Positions 47,833 to 55,094 of a stretch of DNA of 64,000 nucleotides are shown piece after piece; the stretch's first letter is position 1; every line of letters starts with the position of its first letter. The stretch is from the NCBI RefSeq assembly GCF_009755725.1, contig NZ_CP046619.1, positions 992,001-1,056,000 of the forward strand, read 5' to 3'. The translations under genes and the position numbers were made by a program. The notes under the pieces are model-generated. The model worked only from the letters and a program-made list of their open reading frames with translations. It did not search any database and was not told the DNA's origin. Source of the stretch: Diaminobutyricimonas sp. LJ205. Its GTDB lineage: Bacteria; Actinomycetota; Actinomycetes; Actinomycetales; Microbacteriaceae.

Positions 47833-48234
47833 ATGACCGTCACCAAAGACATGCTTGAGAGGCATCCGATTCAGGTTCCGGATGCCGCTTCCCTCGCCGT
47901 CGCGATCGACGCCTGCTTCGAGTGTGTGCAGGCCTGCACGACCTGCGCCGATGCCTGTCTCAGCGAGGACAACGTGGCCGAGCTGACTCGGTGTATCCGC
48001 ACCGACCTGGATTGTGCCGATGTCTGCGCCGCGACCGGTACCGTGCTCAGCCGCCAGACCGCGCCGGACAGCAATTTGATCGCCGCCGTCCTCGCTGCGT
48101 GCATCACCGCGTGTTCGACGTGCGCCGATGAGTGCGAGAGCCACGCCGACATGCACGTGCACTGCGGCATCTGCGCCGAAGCCTGCCGCCGGTGCCAGCA
48201 GGCCTGCCGGGAACTGCTCGAGTCCATCGACTGA
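47833..48234 (+). CDS. Four-helix bundle copper-binding protein (Csp/DUF326-like)
   Basis: A 133-residue protein with 16 or so Cys at helix periodicity: ACFECVQACTTCADACLSED, RCIRTDLDCADVCAATG, AACITACSTCADECESHADM and HCGICAEACRRCQQACRELL. This is the classical Csp/DUF326 pattern for storing Cu(I) in a four-helix bundle. GGGAG precedes the ATG. It is cytosolic by lack of signal sequence. Together with the Met-rich relative and the multicopper oxidase it forms a local copper-handling group. Confidence 0.92.
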   Translation: MTVTKDMLERHPIQVPDAASLAVAIDACFECVQACTTCADACLSEDNVAELTRCIRTDLDCADVCAATGTVLSRQTAPDSNLIAAVLAACITACSTCADECESHADMHVHCGICAEACRRCQQACRELLESID

Positions 48235-48255
48235 GGCGTTCTCCACAGGCTGGAG

Positions 48256-48264
48256 TTGTCCACA
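48256..48264 (+). promoter_or_regulatory. DnaA-box-like TTGTCCACA
   Basis: TTGTCCACA matches the preferred actinobacterial DnaA 9-mer, with TTCTCCACA (one mismatch) about 16 bases upstream. Both lie between the copper-binding gene and the next gene. Too few for an origin. Confidence 0.3.
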
Positions 48265-48314
48265 GGCGTGTCGGAAGCGGGTGCAGACGCGAGCGAGAAG
48301 CCGAAGGTGGACGC

Positions 48315-48728
48315 ATGAAGACCTTCGACGACACCTCCCTCGGGCCCCTCACCACCGACGCGCTCATCGAGCAGCGCGTTGGCGAGATCGTCGGTCGAGC
48401 GATCAGCAGGCAACTCTGGTTCATGTTCGTCGACGAAGACAATCTGCAGCTGCCGATGATCATCCCGATGGATCTCCCGAATCATCCCGGCGACGACCTC
48501 GACCTGTTCGCCGCGAAGATCAAACGCACGTCTGAACTGCTCGACGCCGCCGCGGTGATCGTGGTGATCGAACGACGTGCCGGTGATGACCTGACTCCGG
48601 TGGACATCGCCTGGGTGCGGGGAATCGCGAGCTCGTTCGAAACGGTCGGGGTGACCCTCCGCGGCATCGCGCTCAGCCACCAGCACGGTGTCCGCTGGAT
48701 CGCCCGGGACCACTATTCCGCCCGCTGA
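48315..48728 (+). CDS. Hypothetical protein
   Basis: A 137-residue protein starting MKTFDDTSLGPLTTDALIEQ, with mixed alpha/beta features: RQLWFMFVDEDNLQLPMIIP then MDLPNHPGDDLDLFAAKIKR, AAAVIVVIERRAGDDLTPVD and ETVGVTLRGIALSHQHGVRW. AAGGTGG lies before the ATG. Its pattern suggests a conserved actinobacterial cytoplasmic protein, but I cannot name the family. It starts 80 bases after the copper-binding gene and ends at a palindrome shared with the convergent acylphosphatase. Confidence 0.7.
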   Translation: MKTFDDTSLGPLTTDALIEQRVGEIVGRAISRQLWFMFVDEDNLQLPMIIPMDLPNHPGDDLDLFAAKIKRTSELLDAAAVIVVIERRAGDDLTPVDIAWVRGIASSFETVGVTLRGIALSHQHGVRWIARDHYSAR

Positions 48729-48762
48729 TCGAGCTCGCCGAGATCTCGGCAGGCTCGATCAG
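48725..48762. terminator. 38-bp imperfect palindrome between convergent genes
   Basis: CTGATCGAGC...GAGA and TCTC...GCTCGATCAG pair over 19 bp with two mismatches. It begins within the stop codon of the upstream gene and ends 12 bases before the acylphosphatase stop. It is related to the GGTCGAGC-type repeats and probably ends transcription from both sides. Confidence 0.6.
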
Positions 48763-48773
48763 CGGCTCAGGCC

Positions 48774-49043
48774 TCACCAAGTAATGCGAAACTCGGTGTC
48801 CCCGGCCACGTCCAGATCCGCGACATCCACTCGCTCCACCCGTGCACCGCGCGGTCCGGCGCGCAGCCAGCTCACCATGTGGGCAACGGATTCCTCGTCG
48901 CCTTCGAGCTGCGCCTCGACTGCGCCATCCTGGCGATTGCGCACAAAGCCGGTGAGGCCGAGTCGGGTCGCTTCCGCCTGCGCCGAATAGCGGAAGCCGA
49001 CTCCCTGCACGAGACCGAACACGGTCACCTGTTTGCGAATCAC
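48774..49043 (-). CDS. Acylphosphatase
   Basis: An 89-residue acylphosphatase with the two signatures VFGLVQGVGFRYSAQAEA (catalytic Arg in GFR) and GFVRNRQDGAVEAQLEG (catalytic Asn in VRN). It hydrolyses acyl phosphates such as acetyl phosphate or carbamoyl phosphate. The GTG start overlaps the stop of the Phd-like gene (GTGA), so it is translationally coupled to it. Confidence 0.95.
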   Translation of the reverse strand: MIRKQVTVFGLVQGVGFRYSAQAEATRLGLTGFVRNRQDGAVEAQLEGDEESVAHMVSWLRAGPRGARVERVDVADLDVAGDTEFRITW

Positions 49044-49501
49044 CCTGAGAACGGTTCGAAGCCCTTATCCCGGTCGACGCCGTGCCTTCCGTCCCGCGGG
49101 CCGGGGTCGGGCAGTTCGGGATAGTCCTCATGCTCGTTGGGTACAGCCGCCGGCCGGTGATTCCGCACCCGCCGGGGCACCGGCGTGGTGGACAGGGCCT
49201 TGGCGGAGGTTGCGCCGCTCCCTTTCCTCCTGGTGCCGCGCGGGGGCGCCAGACGGGCGACAACAACGCCGTTGCGGCTGAGCAGAACCTCGTCGCCCAT
49301 CTCGATGCGCATGATGAGCATGCCCAGGTGCCGCTTGGCATCTTCAATGCTCACTGTGAGGGCGCCGACGCCAGTGCTCCCACCCATTCGATACGGCGGA
49401 TACGGGTCGTAGTCCTCGTCCCGATCGACACCGTGCCGGCCGTCGCGGGGTCCGAAGTCAGGGAGCGGTGGAAGCTGGTCGCTGTCGTCGTTGTAGTACA
49501 C
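49040..49501 (-). CDS. Phd-like antitoxin-type protein with duplicated flanking motif
   Basis: A 153-residue protein. The middle (about 47-90) matches a Phd/YefM-type N-terminal domain: ALTVSIEDAKRHLGMLIMRI-EMGDEVLLSRNGVVVARLAPP. Unusually, almost the same motif flanks it on both sides: LPDFGPRDGRHGVDRDEDYD near the N-terminus and LPDPGPRDGRHGVDRDKGFE at the C-terminus. The rest is Pro/Arg-rich and likely disordered. The GTG at 49501 is chosen for its AGGAG at good spacing. No toxin gene is next to it; the coupled partner is acylphosphatase. DNA binding is possible but unproven. Confidence 0.7.
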   Translation of the reverse strand: MYYNDDSDQLPPLPDFGPRDGRHGVDRDEDYDPYPPYRMGGSTGVGALTVSIEDAKRHLGMLIMRIEMGDEVLLSRNGVVVARLAPPRGTRRKGSGATSAKALSTTPVPRRVRNHRPAAVPNEHEDYPELPDPGPRDGRHGVDRDKGFEPFSG

Positions 49502-49712
49502 GCGCGGCTCCTGTTCTTCGTCGACGGATGCCTGAGGCTGACGGTACGCCCCAACCGCAGTGCGCGCCAGCACCCGGACACGCCCGACCGAGCACTAGAG
49601 AAATGACCGGGGTCGCAGTACCGTTCAGTGATCCCACTGCCCGAGGGAGGCGCCGGTCATAGGCGATCGGCGCGTACCCACCCTTGGCGGTGACCATCCA
49701 AGGAGTGATTCC

Positions 49713-50162
49713 ATGCGTGTCCTGTTCCTTGTTCTAAGCATCCTGATGTTGATCGCCCTCACCGTGCAGTTCTACCTGGCAGGCATCGGCGTGTTCTCCG
49801 ACCCGGCGGATGAGCTGTTCGCCATTCATGGCATGAACGGCCGATTCGTGCTGCCAATCGTCGGCCTGCTCCTCTTCATCAGCGCGATCCTCGCCAAGGC
49901 GGGCGGCCGCACCATCGGCCTCGCGTCGTTGCCGCTCGTGCTGGTGCTGTTCCAGACGCTCTGGTTCATTCTGTCCGGGATGCTCACCGGTGGCGAGGAA
50001 GGGGACGTGAACATGGCGGCCACGATCATGGTCAGCTTCCACGTGCTGATCGGTCTTGCCGCGTTCGTCGTCACCTACATGCTTGTCAGCCGCGCCCGTC
50101 GACTGATCGCGACCGGCAGCGCCACCGTGGCACGTGACCAGGAGACCGTGCGCAGCGTCTGA
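49713..50162 (+). CDS. DUF6220-type membrane protein
   Basis: A 149-residue protein with four hydrophobic helices (VLFLVLSILMLIALTVQFYL; FVLPIVGLLLFISAILA; LASLPLVLVLFQTLWFIL; MVSFHVLIGLAAFVVTYMLV), consistent with the DUF6220 family. HGMNGR and FHVLIG contain His residues that could bind heme or metal. It has AAGGAGTG upstream and its stop overlaps the start of the multicopper oxidase (TGATG), so it is translationally coupled to it. Confidence 0.75.
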   Translation: MRVLFLVLSILMLIALTVQFYLAGIGVFSDPADELFAIHGMNGRFVLPIVGLLLFISAILAKAGGRTIGLASLPLVLVLFQTLWFILSGMLTGGEEGDVNMAATIMVSFHVLIGLAAFVVTYMLVSRARRLIATGSATVARDQETVRSV

Positions 50163-52090
50163 TGCCCACGCAGCTCCTGCTCGGTTTGGACCTCGCGCTC
50201 GTCGCGGTCGGAACCGGGCTGTGGCTCACGGGAGCGGTGCTCGTTCTTCGAAGCAAGCGAGCACTGCTCCCGCTCCTATGCGCGGCGGGTGCCGTGGCGA
50301 TCGTGCTCGGCCGCATCGCGACGACGGCAGCGCTCGCCGCGGCCGGCTGGTGGTTCGCCGCCGAGAAAGTGTTGCTCGCGGTCCCGCTCGCCATCGCGGG
50401 TTGCATCGTCGCGATCGTTCTCTCCGTGCCACCGCTCTGGCGCGGGGTCCGGTTGCGGCATCCGCCCGACGACCGCGCCCGCATCGCGACCGGCCTGTTC
50501 TGCGCGGGCTATGCCTCTGTCGCCGGCCTGGTCACGACACTGATCCTCGGCTATCCGGTGACCCCGATCGCGGCGGTGGTGCTCATCGGCGCGGTCGTCC
50601 TGGTGTCGGCCGTCACCTGGGCGGTGCTCACGCATCGCGGCGGGCGAACGATCGGCGGGCTTGCCGGGCTGACCGTGCTCGTGCTGCTCGCCGGCGTCGG
50701 GTACGGCTGGCTCGGTTCGGCCGCGGGTGCCACGGATGCCGCCGCCAGCCACGGGCATGGCCCGCAGCCGGCACAGCCCGAGTCGCCACCGACCGCCACT
50801 GTGTCCGTGGACGAGCTACGCACCCCGCCCGCCGTCGGTGAAGTCGTGCGCTACGAACTCGAGGCGCGGATGGAGCAGGTGCGCCTGGCATCCGGCACGA
50901 CCGTGAACGCCTGGACGTTCGGTTCGCTGCCCGGCCCAGCGATCGAGGCGACCCTCGGACAGACCGTCGAGGTCGAGCTGCGCAACCGGGACATTGACGA
51001 CGGTGTGACCGTGCACTGGCACGGGTACGACGTTCCGAACGGCGAAGACGGGGTCGCCGGGGTCACCCAGGACGCCGTCCTGCCCGGTGAGAGCTTCACC
51101 TATCGGTTCGCGGCCGACCAGCTCGGCAGCTACTGGTTCCACACCCACCAGCACTCCGCGGAGGGCGTTCGTCGCGGACTGTACGGCACGCTCGTGGTGC
51201 GGGCTCCGGATGCCGAGGCCGAGGCATCCGATGTAGACCTCACTTTGCCGTTCCATACCATCGGTGACGCGGCGCTGCTGGGGGCGAGCGACCAGCTCGA
51301 GAAGCAGCAGGTCGCGCCAGGCGAGCGGGTGCTGCTGCGGCTGATGAACACCGACCAGGTGCCGCGCTTCTTCCGACTGAGCGGAACCCCGTTCCGCGTG
51401 GTCGCGGTCGATGGACGCGACATCGACGGAGCCACCGATATCGAGCGGCAGAGCCTTCGTGTGCCGGCTGGCGGACGGCTTGACATCGCGTTCACGATGT
51501 CGCAGGAGGCGGTGTCACTGCGGGTTGCGGGCGCCGCGGGAGCCGGCCTCGATCTCGTCACCGGGGATTCGCCTGCTGCCGAGCCGGACGATGGACGCTG
51601 GCTGGAATTCAACCTGCTCACCTATGGCAGTCCCGGTGAAATGCTGTCTGGCCCGTTCGATGTGGACGAGACCCTCGTGCTCGATCGCACCATGCGGTTC
51701 CTCAATGGGATGCCGGCCTTCGGCTACACCGTGAACGGCGCCGTGTACCCGTTGATCCCGGCGACCCGGGTGACCGAGGGCGACCTGGTGCGGCTGACCG
51801 TCGTCAACCGCGGCTCGGAAACCCATCCGATGCATCCGCACGGACATCACGTGCTCGTGCTCTCCCGCAACGGGGTGCCGGTGACCGGTGCGCCGCTTTG
51901 GATGGACACCTTCGACGTGCAGCCGGGGGAGGTGTGGCAGGTGGCTTTCCGTGCTGACAATCCGGGAATCTGGCTCGATCACTGCCACAACCTCGACCAC
52001 GCGGCCGAAGGGATGCTGCTGCACCTCGCCTACACCGGCGTGAGCTCGCCGTTCCAGCACGGTGGGCCGTCAGGTAACACCCCCGAGTGA
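50162..52090 (+). CDS. Multicopper oxidase with N-terminal membrane domain
   Basis: A 642-residue protein. The first about 190 residues contain five hydrophobic helices, with a His/Pro-rich linker (SHGHGPQPAQP), then cupredoxin domains. Copper motifs are all present: VHWHGYDVPNGEDG, YWFHTHQHSAEG, ETHPMHPHGHHVLVL and WLDHCHNLDHAAEGMLLHL, giving complete T1 and T2/T3 ligands. Most such oxidases have a signal peptide; here a polytopic membrane part anchors the enzyme, with the oxidase predicted outside. It may oxidise Cu(I) or phenolics. It is coupled to the DUF6220-type protein and close to two copper-binding proteins. Confidence 0.92.
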   Translation: MPTQLLLGLDLALVAVGTGLWLTGAVLVLRSKRALLPLLCAAGAVAIVLGRIATTAALAAAGWWFAAEKVLLAVPLAIAGCIVAIVLSVPPLWRGVRLRHPPDDRARIATGLFCAGYASVAGLVTTLILGYPVTPIAAVVLIGAVVLVSAVTWAVLTHRGGRTIGGLAGLTVLVLLAGVGYGWLGSAAGATDAAASHGHGPQPAQPESPPTATVSVDELRTPPAVGEVVRYELEARMEQVRLASGTTVNAWTFGSLPGPAIEATLGQTVEVELRNRDIDDGVTVHWHGYDVPNGEDGVAGVTQDAVLPGESFTYRFAADQLGSYWFHTHQHSAEGVRRGLYGTLVVRAPDAEAEASDVDLTLPFHTIGDAALLGASDQLEKQQVAPGERVLLRLMNTDQVPRFFRLSGTPFRVVAVDGRDIDGATDIERQSLRVPAGGRLDIAFTMSQEAVSLRVAGAAGAGLDLVTGDSPAAEPDDGRWLEFNLLTYGSPGEMLSGPFDVDETLVLDRTMRFLNGMPAFGYTVNGAVYPLIPATRVTEGDLVRLTVVNRGSETHPMHPHGHHVLVLSRNGVPVTGAPLWMDTFDVQPGEVWQVAFRADNPGIWLDHCHNLDHAAEGMLLHLAYTGVSSPFQHGGPSGNTPE

Positions 52091-52154
52091 GGCAATCTCG
52101 CGCCTTAGTGTTCGCTGGGAATAGACTCCGAGCACACAACTGAAGGGGTTAGTC

Positions 52155-52565
52155 GTGATTCCTGAGATCAACTACCTGGCCGTCATCCTCGCCACGCTCT
52201 CCAGCTTGGTCATCGGCAGCATCTGGTATGCCCGTCCGGTATTCGGCACGTGGTGGGAGAAAGCCGCCCGAGTCGAGGCTCCCGCGAACGCGGTCGTCGC
52301 CATCGTGGTCACCGTGGTCGTCAGCTTCGTGACGGCGTGGGTGCTCGCCGGGGCATCCGCGATCGCCCAGGAGTTCTACGGTGGCAGCTTCCTGCTGAAC
52401 AGCCTGCTCACCGCGCTGATTCTCTGGGCGGGGTTCACCGCTGCGCGGTTCATCACCCACGACGCCTTCGAGAACCGGCCGAGAGCCCTCACCCTGCTGA
52501 ACATCGCCCACGAACTGGTAACGGTGCTGGTGATGGCGCTCATCATCGGCCTGTTCGGGATCTAA
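52155..52565 (+). CDS. DUF1761 domain-containing membrane protein
   Basis: A 136-residue protein with four hydrophobic helices: INYLAVILATLSSLVIGSIW-YARPVFGTWW (typical DUF1761 start), VVAIVVTVVVSFVTAWVLAG, LLTALILWAGFTAARFI and LVTVLVMALIIGLFGI. DUF1761 proteins are of unknown function. GTG start after a short AAGGGG-type ribosome site. A strong hairpin follows the stop. Confidence 0.88.
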   Translation: MIPEINYLAVILATLSSLVIGSIWYARPVFGTWWEKAARVEAPANAVVAIVVTVVVSFVTAWVLAGASAIAQEFYGGSFLLNSLLTALILWAGFTAARFITHDAFENRPRALTLLNIAHELVTVLVMALIIGLFGI

Positions 52566-52573
52566 GTCGCCGA

Positions 52574-52615
52574 AAGTGTTGAGCGCCGCCACAAACGTGG
52601 CGGCGCTCAACACTT
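52574..52615. terminator. Perfect 19-bp-stem hairpin
   Basis: AAGTGTTGAGCGCCGCCAC pairs perfectly with its complement around an AAAC loop (stem 52574-52592 and 52597-52615). It starts 8 bases after the DUF1761 stop and lies between it and the convergent Ala/Lys-rich gene. Probably a bidirectional terminator; no T-run follows. Confidence 0.8.
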
Positions 52616-52679
52616 CATGTTGGCGCTGGCCCCCGATGCTCTAATCCCCGAGGGCCGCTCACGGCATCTACTTCTGTAT

Positions 52680-53324
52680 TTACTTCTGTGCGCCGGAGAT
52701 GAGCTCGACGAGCTCGGCCTTGCTGAGCTTCGAGTATCCGGTCAGGCCGAGCGACTTCGCCTGCTCGCGCAGTTCGGCGACCGTGACGGCGGTGGCTGCG
52801 GGCTTGGCGGCAACGGGCTTGCCAGCTGCGGTCTTCGCGGCTGGCTCGCTGGCGGCGGTCTTCGCAGCTGCCGGCTTGGTGGTTGCGGTCTTGGCGGCTG
52901 CGTCGGTGGCCGGCTTGGCTGCGGCAGTCTTCGCGGCGGTGGTCTTGGGAGCGGCGGTCTTCGCGGCGGCAGTCTTGGTTGCGGCCGTCGTGGGCGCTGC
53001 GGTCTTGGCAGCTGCGGTCTTGGTGGCCTCGCTCGTCGCAGCAGGCTTCGTCGCAGCAGGCTTCGCCGCGGTGGCAGGCTTCTTGGCCGCACGCTTGGCG
53101 GCGGCGGGCTTCGCGGCCGCAGGCTTCGCAGCAGGCTTCTTCGCAGCGGCCGGCTTCTTCGCGGCAGCGGGCTTTGCAGTGGCGGCCTTCTCTGCCGCCG
53201 GCTTCTCCGCGACCGGCTCCGCCTCAGCGGTCGCGGCGGTCGCGGCATCCGATTCAGTGGTGGCGGCCTCGACCGGCGCAGCGGCGGCGGACGACTTCTT
53301 GCGCTTGAACAGATTCCAGAACAT
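52680..53324 (-). CDS. Ala/Lys/Pro-rich histone-H1-like protein with SAP/Rho_N-like motif
   Basis: A 214-residue protein. It starts MFWNLFKRKKSS, then a long (about 25-175) Ala/Lys/Pro/Thr-rich low-complexity region made of AAKKPA-, KPAAAK- and KTAAAKT-type repeats, like histone H1 tails and mycobacterial HupB-type tails. The C-terminal 35 residues (VAELREQAKSLGLTGYSKLS-KAELVELI) match a SAP/Rho_N-like nucleic-acid-binding motif. The same motif occurs in the 90-residue protein at 61438-61710 (GLSGYSKLTKAELVDRL). It is probably a DNA- or RNA-compacting protein. The repetitive DNA makes its length likely to vary among strains. Confidence 0.85.
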   Translation of the reverse strand: MFWNLFKRKKSSAAAAPVEAATTESDAATAATAEAEPVAEKPAAEKAATAKPAAAKKPAAAKKPAAKPAAAKPAAAKRAAKKPATAAKPAATKPAATSEATKTAAAKTAAPTTAATKTAAAKTAAPKTTAAKTAAAKPATDAAAKTATTKPAAAKTAASEPAAKTAAGKPVAAKPAATAVTVAELREQAKSLGLTGYSKLSKAELVELISGAQK

Positions 53325-53383
53325 CAGTGGTTACTCCTCTTTCCGCCCCCGGCCGGGAGCGCACACATGGGAACAATTCTCTC

Positions 53384-54007
53384 TTATTCGGAGGAACTCT
53401 CGGTACGCGCGCGGCGATGGTTAGCGATCCTTGCTGATACGACATCGATCAGCAGGCCGAGCGTCACCGCCACCACGACCGACACCAGCACGGCCAGCAA
53501 TGGGTTCTCCTGCAGCCAGACGCCGAATGCGGCCCCGATGACCGTGTTGTAGACGGCCCAGCCGCAGCCGGCGATGACCGTCAGCGGCACGTAGCGGCGC
53601 AGCGGGAACCGCATGGCGCCGGCCGTGAGGTTCACCGCGATGCGGGCGAACGGGATGTACCGCGCGGTGAGGATCAGCACCGCCGCCCGCCGGTCGAGCG
53701 CCCGCTGCGCCCAGCGGATCGCGGCGGCGACTTTCTCCCCGCGCATCCACCGGAACCGGGTCAGCCCGATCCGCTGTCCGAGCAGGTAGCAGGCCGCGTC
53801 GCCGAGCATGGCGCCGATCGCCGCGACCGGGATCAGCAGGCCCAGATGCGGTGCTCCTGTGGACATCGACAGTGCGGCCAGGGCGACGACCACCGTCTCG
53901 CTGGGCAGGATCACCAGGAAGGCGTCGGCGACGGTGAGCATGAACACCAGCGGGTACATCCATGCTGATCCGGTGACGGAGAGCACGAGTTCGGTGAGGT
54001 CGTCCAC
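53384..54007 (-). CDS. DedA family membrane protein
   Basis: A 207-residue DedA/SNARE-associated-fold protein: LVFMLTVADAFLVILPSETV then AAIGAMLGDAACYLLGQRIG, RYIPFARIAVNLTAGAMRFP and LRRYVPLTVIAGCGWAVYNT. These match the family's E-x-x-x-x-P, G-D-x-x-x-Y-x-x-G and R-x-x-P-x-x-R elements. DedA proteins act in membrane lipid (undecaprenyl phosphate or phospholipid) flipping and membrane homeostasis. GTG start. It is divergent from the Nudix gene. Confidence 0.9.
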   Translation of the reverse strand: MDDLTELVLSVTGSAWMYPLVFMLTVADAFLVILPSETVVVALAALSMSTGAPHLGLLIPVAAIGAMLGDAACYLLGQRIGLTRFRWMRGEKVAAAIRWAQRALDRRAAVLILTARYIPFARIAVNLTAGAMRFPLRRYVPLTVIAGCGWAVYNTVIGAAFGVWLQENPLLAVLVSVVVAVTLGLLIDVVSARIANHRRARTESSSE

Positions 54008-54047
54008 GTGCTAGAGCTATCGCATCAAGGTGAACAGTGGGCGCGGC

Positions 54048-54053
54048 TAGCAT
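54048..54053 (+). promoter_or_regulatory. Leaderless -10 element TAGCAT
   Basis: TAGCAT lies 7 bases before ATG 54061. This favours 54061 over the in-frame ATG at 54052, which would lie inside the promoter. Confidence 0.5.
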
Positions 54054-54060
54054 GAGCGGC

Positions 54061-54525
54061 ATGCCACTGCCTCAGGTCTGCGTCGTCTATCTGCTGCGCG
54101 AGGGCGTCACCGGTCCGCAGGTGCTGCTCGGTCGCAAGAAGAAGGGCCTCGGCACCGGCAATTACGTCGGCTTGGGCGGCAAGCTCGAGCCCGGCGAGTC
54201 GGTGACGGATGCCGCGGTGCGCGAGGTCTGGGAGGAATCCGGCATCCGCCTCACCCCTGACCTGCTTGAAGCCCGCGGACGCCTGACCTACCTGTTCCCG
54301 CACCGGGAGGCCTGGAGCCAGGAGTCGTCGGTGTTCGTCTGTTCCCGGTGGTCGGGCCAGCCGGTCGAATCGGACGAGCTCGCGCCGGAGTTCTTCGACC
54401 TGGACGCGTTGCCGCTGGACGAGATGTGGGACGACGCGCGGCATTGGCTGCCCGGCGTGCTCGCGGGCGGCACTGTGCGGGAGACCTATACCTTCGGCGA
54501 TGACCTCGCGACGGTGCTGCGATAG
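54061..54525 (+). CDS. Nudix hydrolase (8-oxo-dGTP diphosphatase-like)
   Basis: A 154-residue Nudix protein starting MPLPQVCVVYLL. The full Nudix box GGKLEPGESVTDAAVREVWE-ESGI is present. The GLGTGNYVGLGG segment before it and the WSGQPVESDELAPEFFDLDA region after it resemble MutT/MTH1-like enzymes that sanitise oxidised nucleotides. The start is set by the leaderless promoter; an alternative ATG lies 9 bases upstream. Confidence 0.9.
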   Translation: MPLPQVCVVYLLREGVTGPQVLLGRKKKGLGTGNYVGLGGKLEPGESVTDAAVREVWEESGIRLTPDLLEARGRLTYLFPHREAWSQESSVFVCSRWSGQPVESDELAPEFFDLDALPLDEMWDDARHWLPGVLAGGTVRETYTFGDDLATVLR

Positions 54526-54547
54526 TCGAGAGCCAGGCGGATTCCGG

Positions 54548-55009
54548 CTAGTACCCGACCCGGTTCTCGGCCTGCTCCCACGCGTCGAACGGATCGCTGC
54601 TGTTCGGAGTCGGAGCCTGGGTGACCGGCATCGCCCAGTGCGAGGGATGCTGCTCGAAGACCTGGTAGAACGCCGCGTCGTCGAAGCCGGCGGCCGCGGC
54701 ATCCTTCCGGTCGGCGGCGAACTGCACCCGGTCGATGCGGGCCCAGAGCGCCGCACTCAGGCAGAGCGGGCAGGGTTCGCAGCTGGAGTAGAGGGTTGCC
54801 CCGGTCAGATCGAACGTTTTCAGCGCCGTGCAGGCCGCGCGAATAGCGACGACTTCCGCGTGCGCGGTCGGATCATTGTCCAACGTGACCCGGTTGACCC
54901 CCTCGAACACCTGACCGTCCGGGGCGACCAGTACGGCACCGAATGGGCCGCCGCCAGCCGCGACGTTCCTCGTCGCCAGGGCGATCGCTTGGTCGAGGTA
55001 CTGAGTCAT
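54548..55009 (-). CDS. Nucleoside/guanine deaminase (CDA fold)
   Basis: A 153-residue zinc deaminase with the HAEVVAIR motif (H/E pair) and SSCEPCPLCLSAALWA (PCxxC). AAAAGFDDAAFYQVFEQHPS resembles the C-terminal region of bacterial guanine deaminases (GFDD...Y). It probably deaminates guanine or a related base; a tRNA adenosine deaminase is less likely. The start is supported by a TAGGGT leaderless promoter. Confidence 0.88.
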   Translation of the reverse strand: MTQYLDQAIALATRNVAAGGGPFGAVLVAPDGQVFEGVNRVTLDNDPTAHAEVVAIRAACTALKTFDLTGATLYSSCEPCPLCLSAALWARIDRVQFAADRKDAAAAGFDDAAFYQVFEQHPSHWAMPVTQAPTPNSSDPFDAWEQAENRVGY

Positions 55010-55015
55010 GCTCCG

Positions 55016-55021
55016 ACCCTA
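55016..55021 (-). promoter_or_regulatory. Leaderless -10 element TAGGGT
   Basis: On the minus strand TAGGGT lies 6 bases before the deaminase ATG at 55009. Confidence 0.45.
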
Positions 55022-55094
55022 GACCCGAGAGCCGCCCACGTCACCTGTCGCATGCCTAGACTGGCGACAGGTCAATCAAGGGAGACAACCAGTC

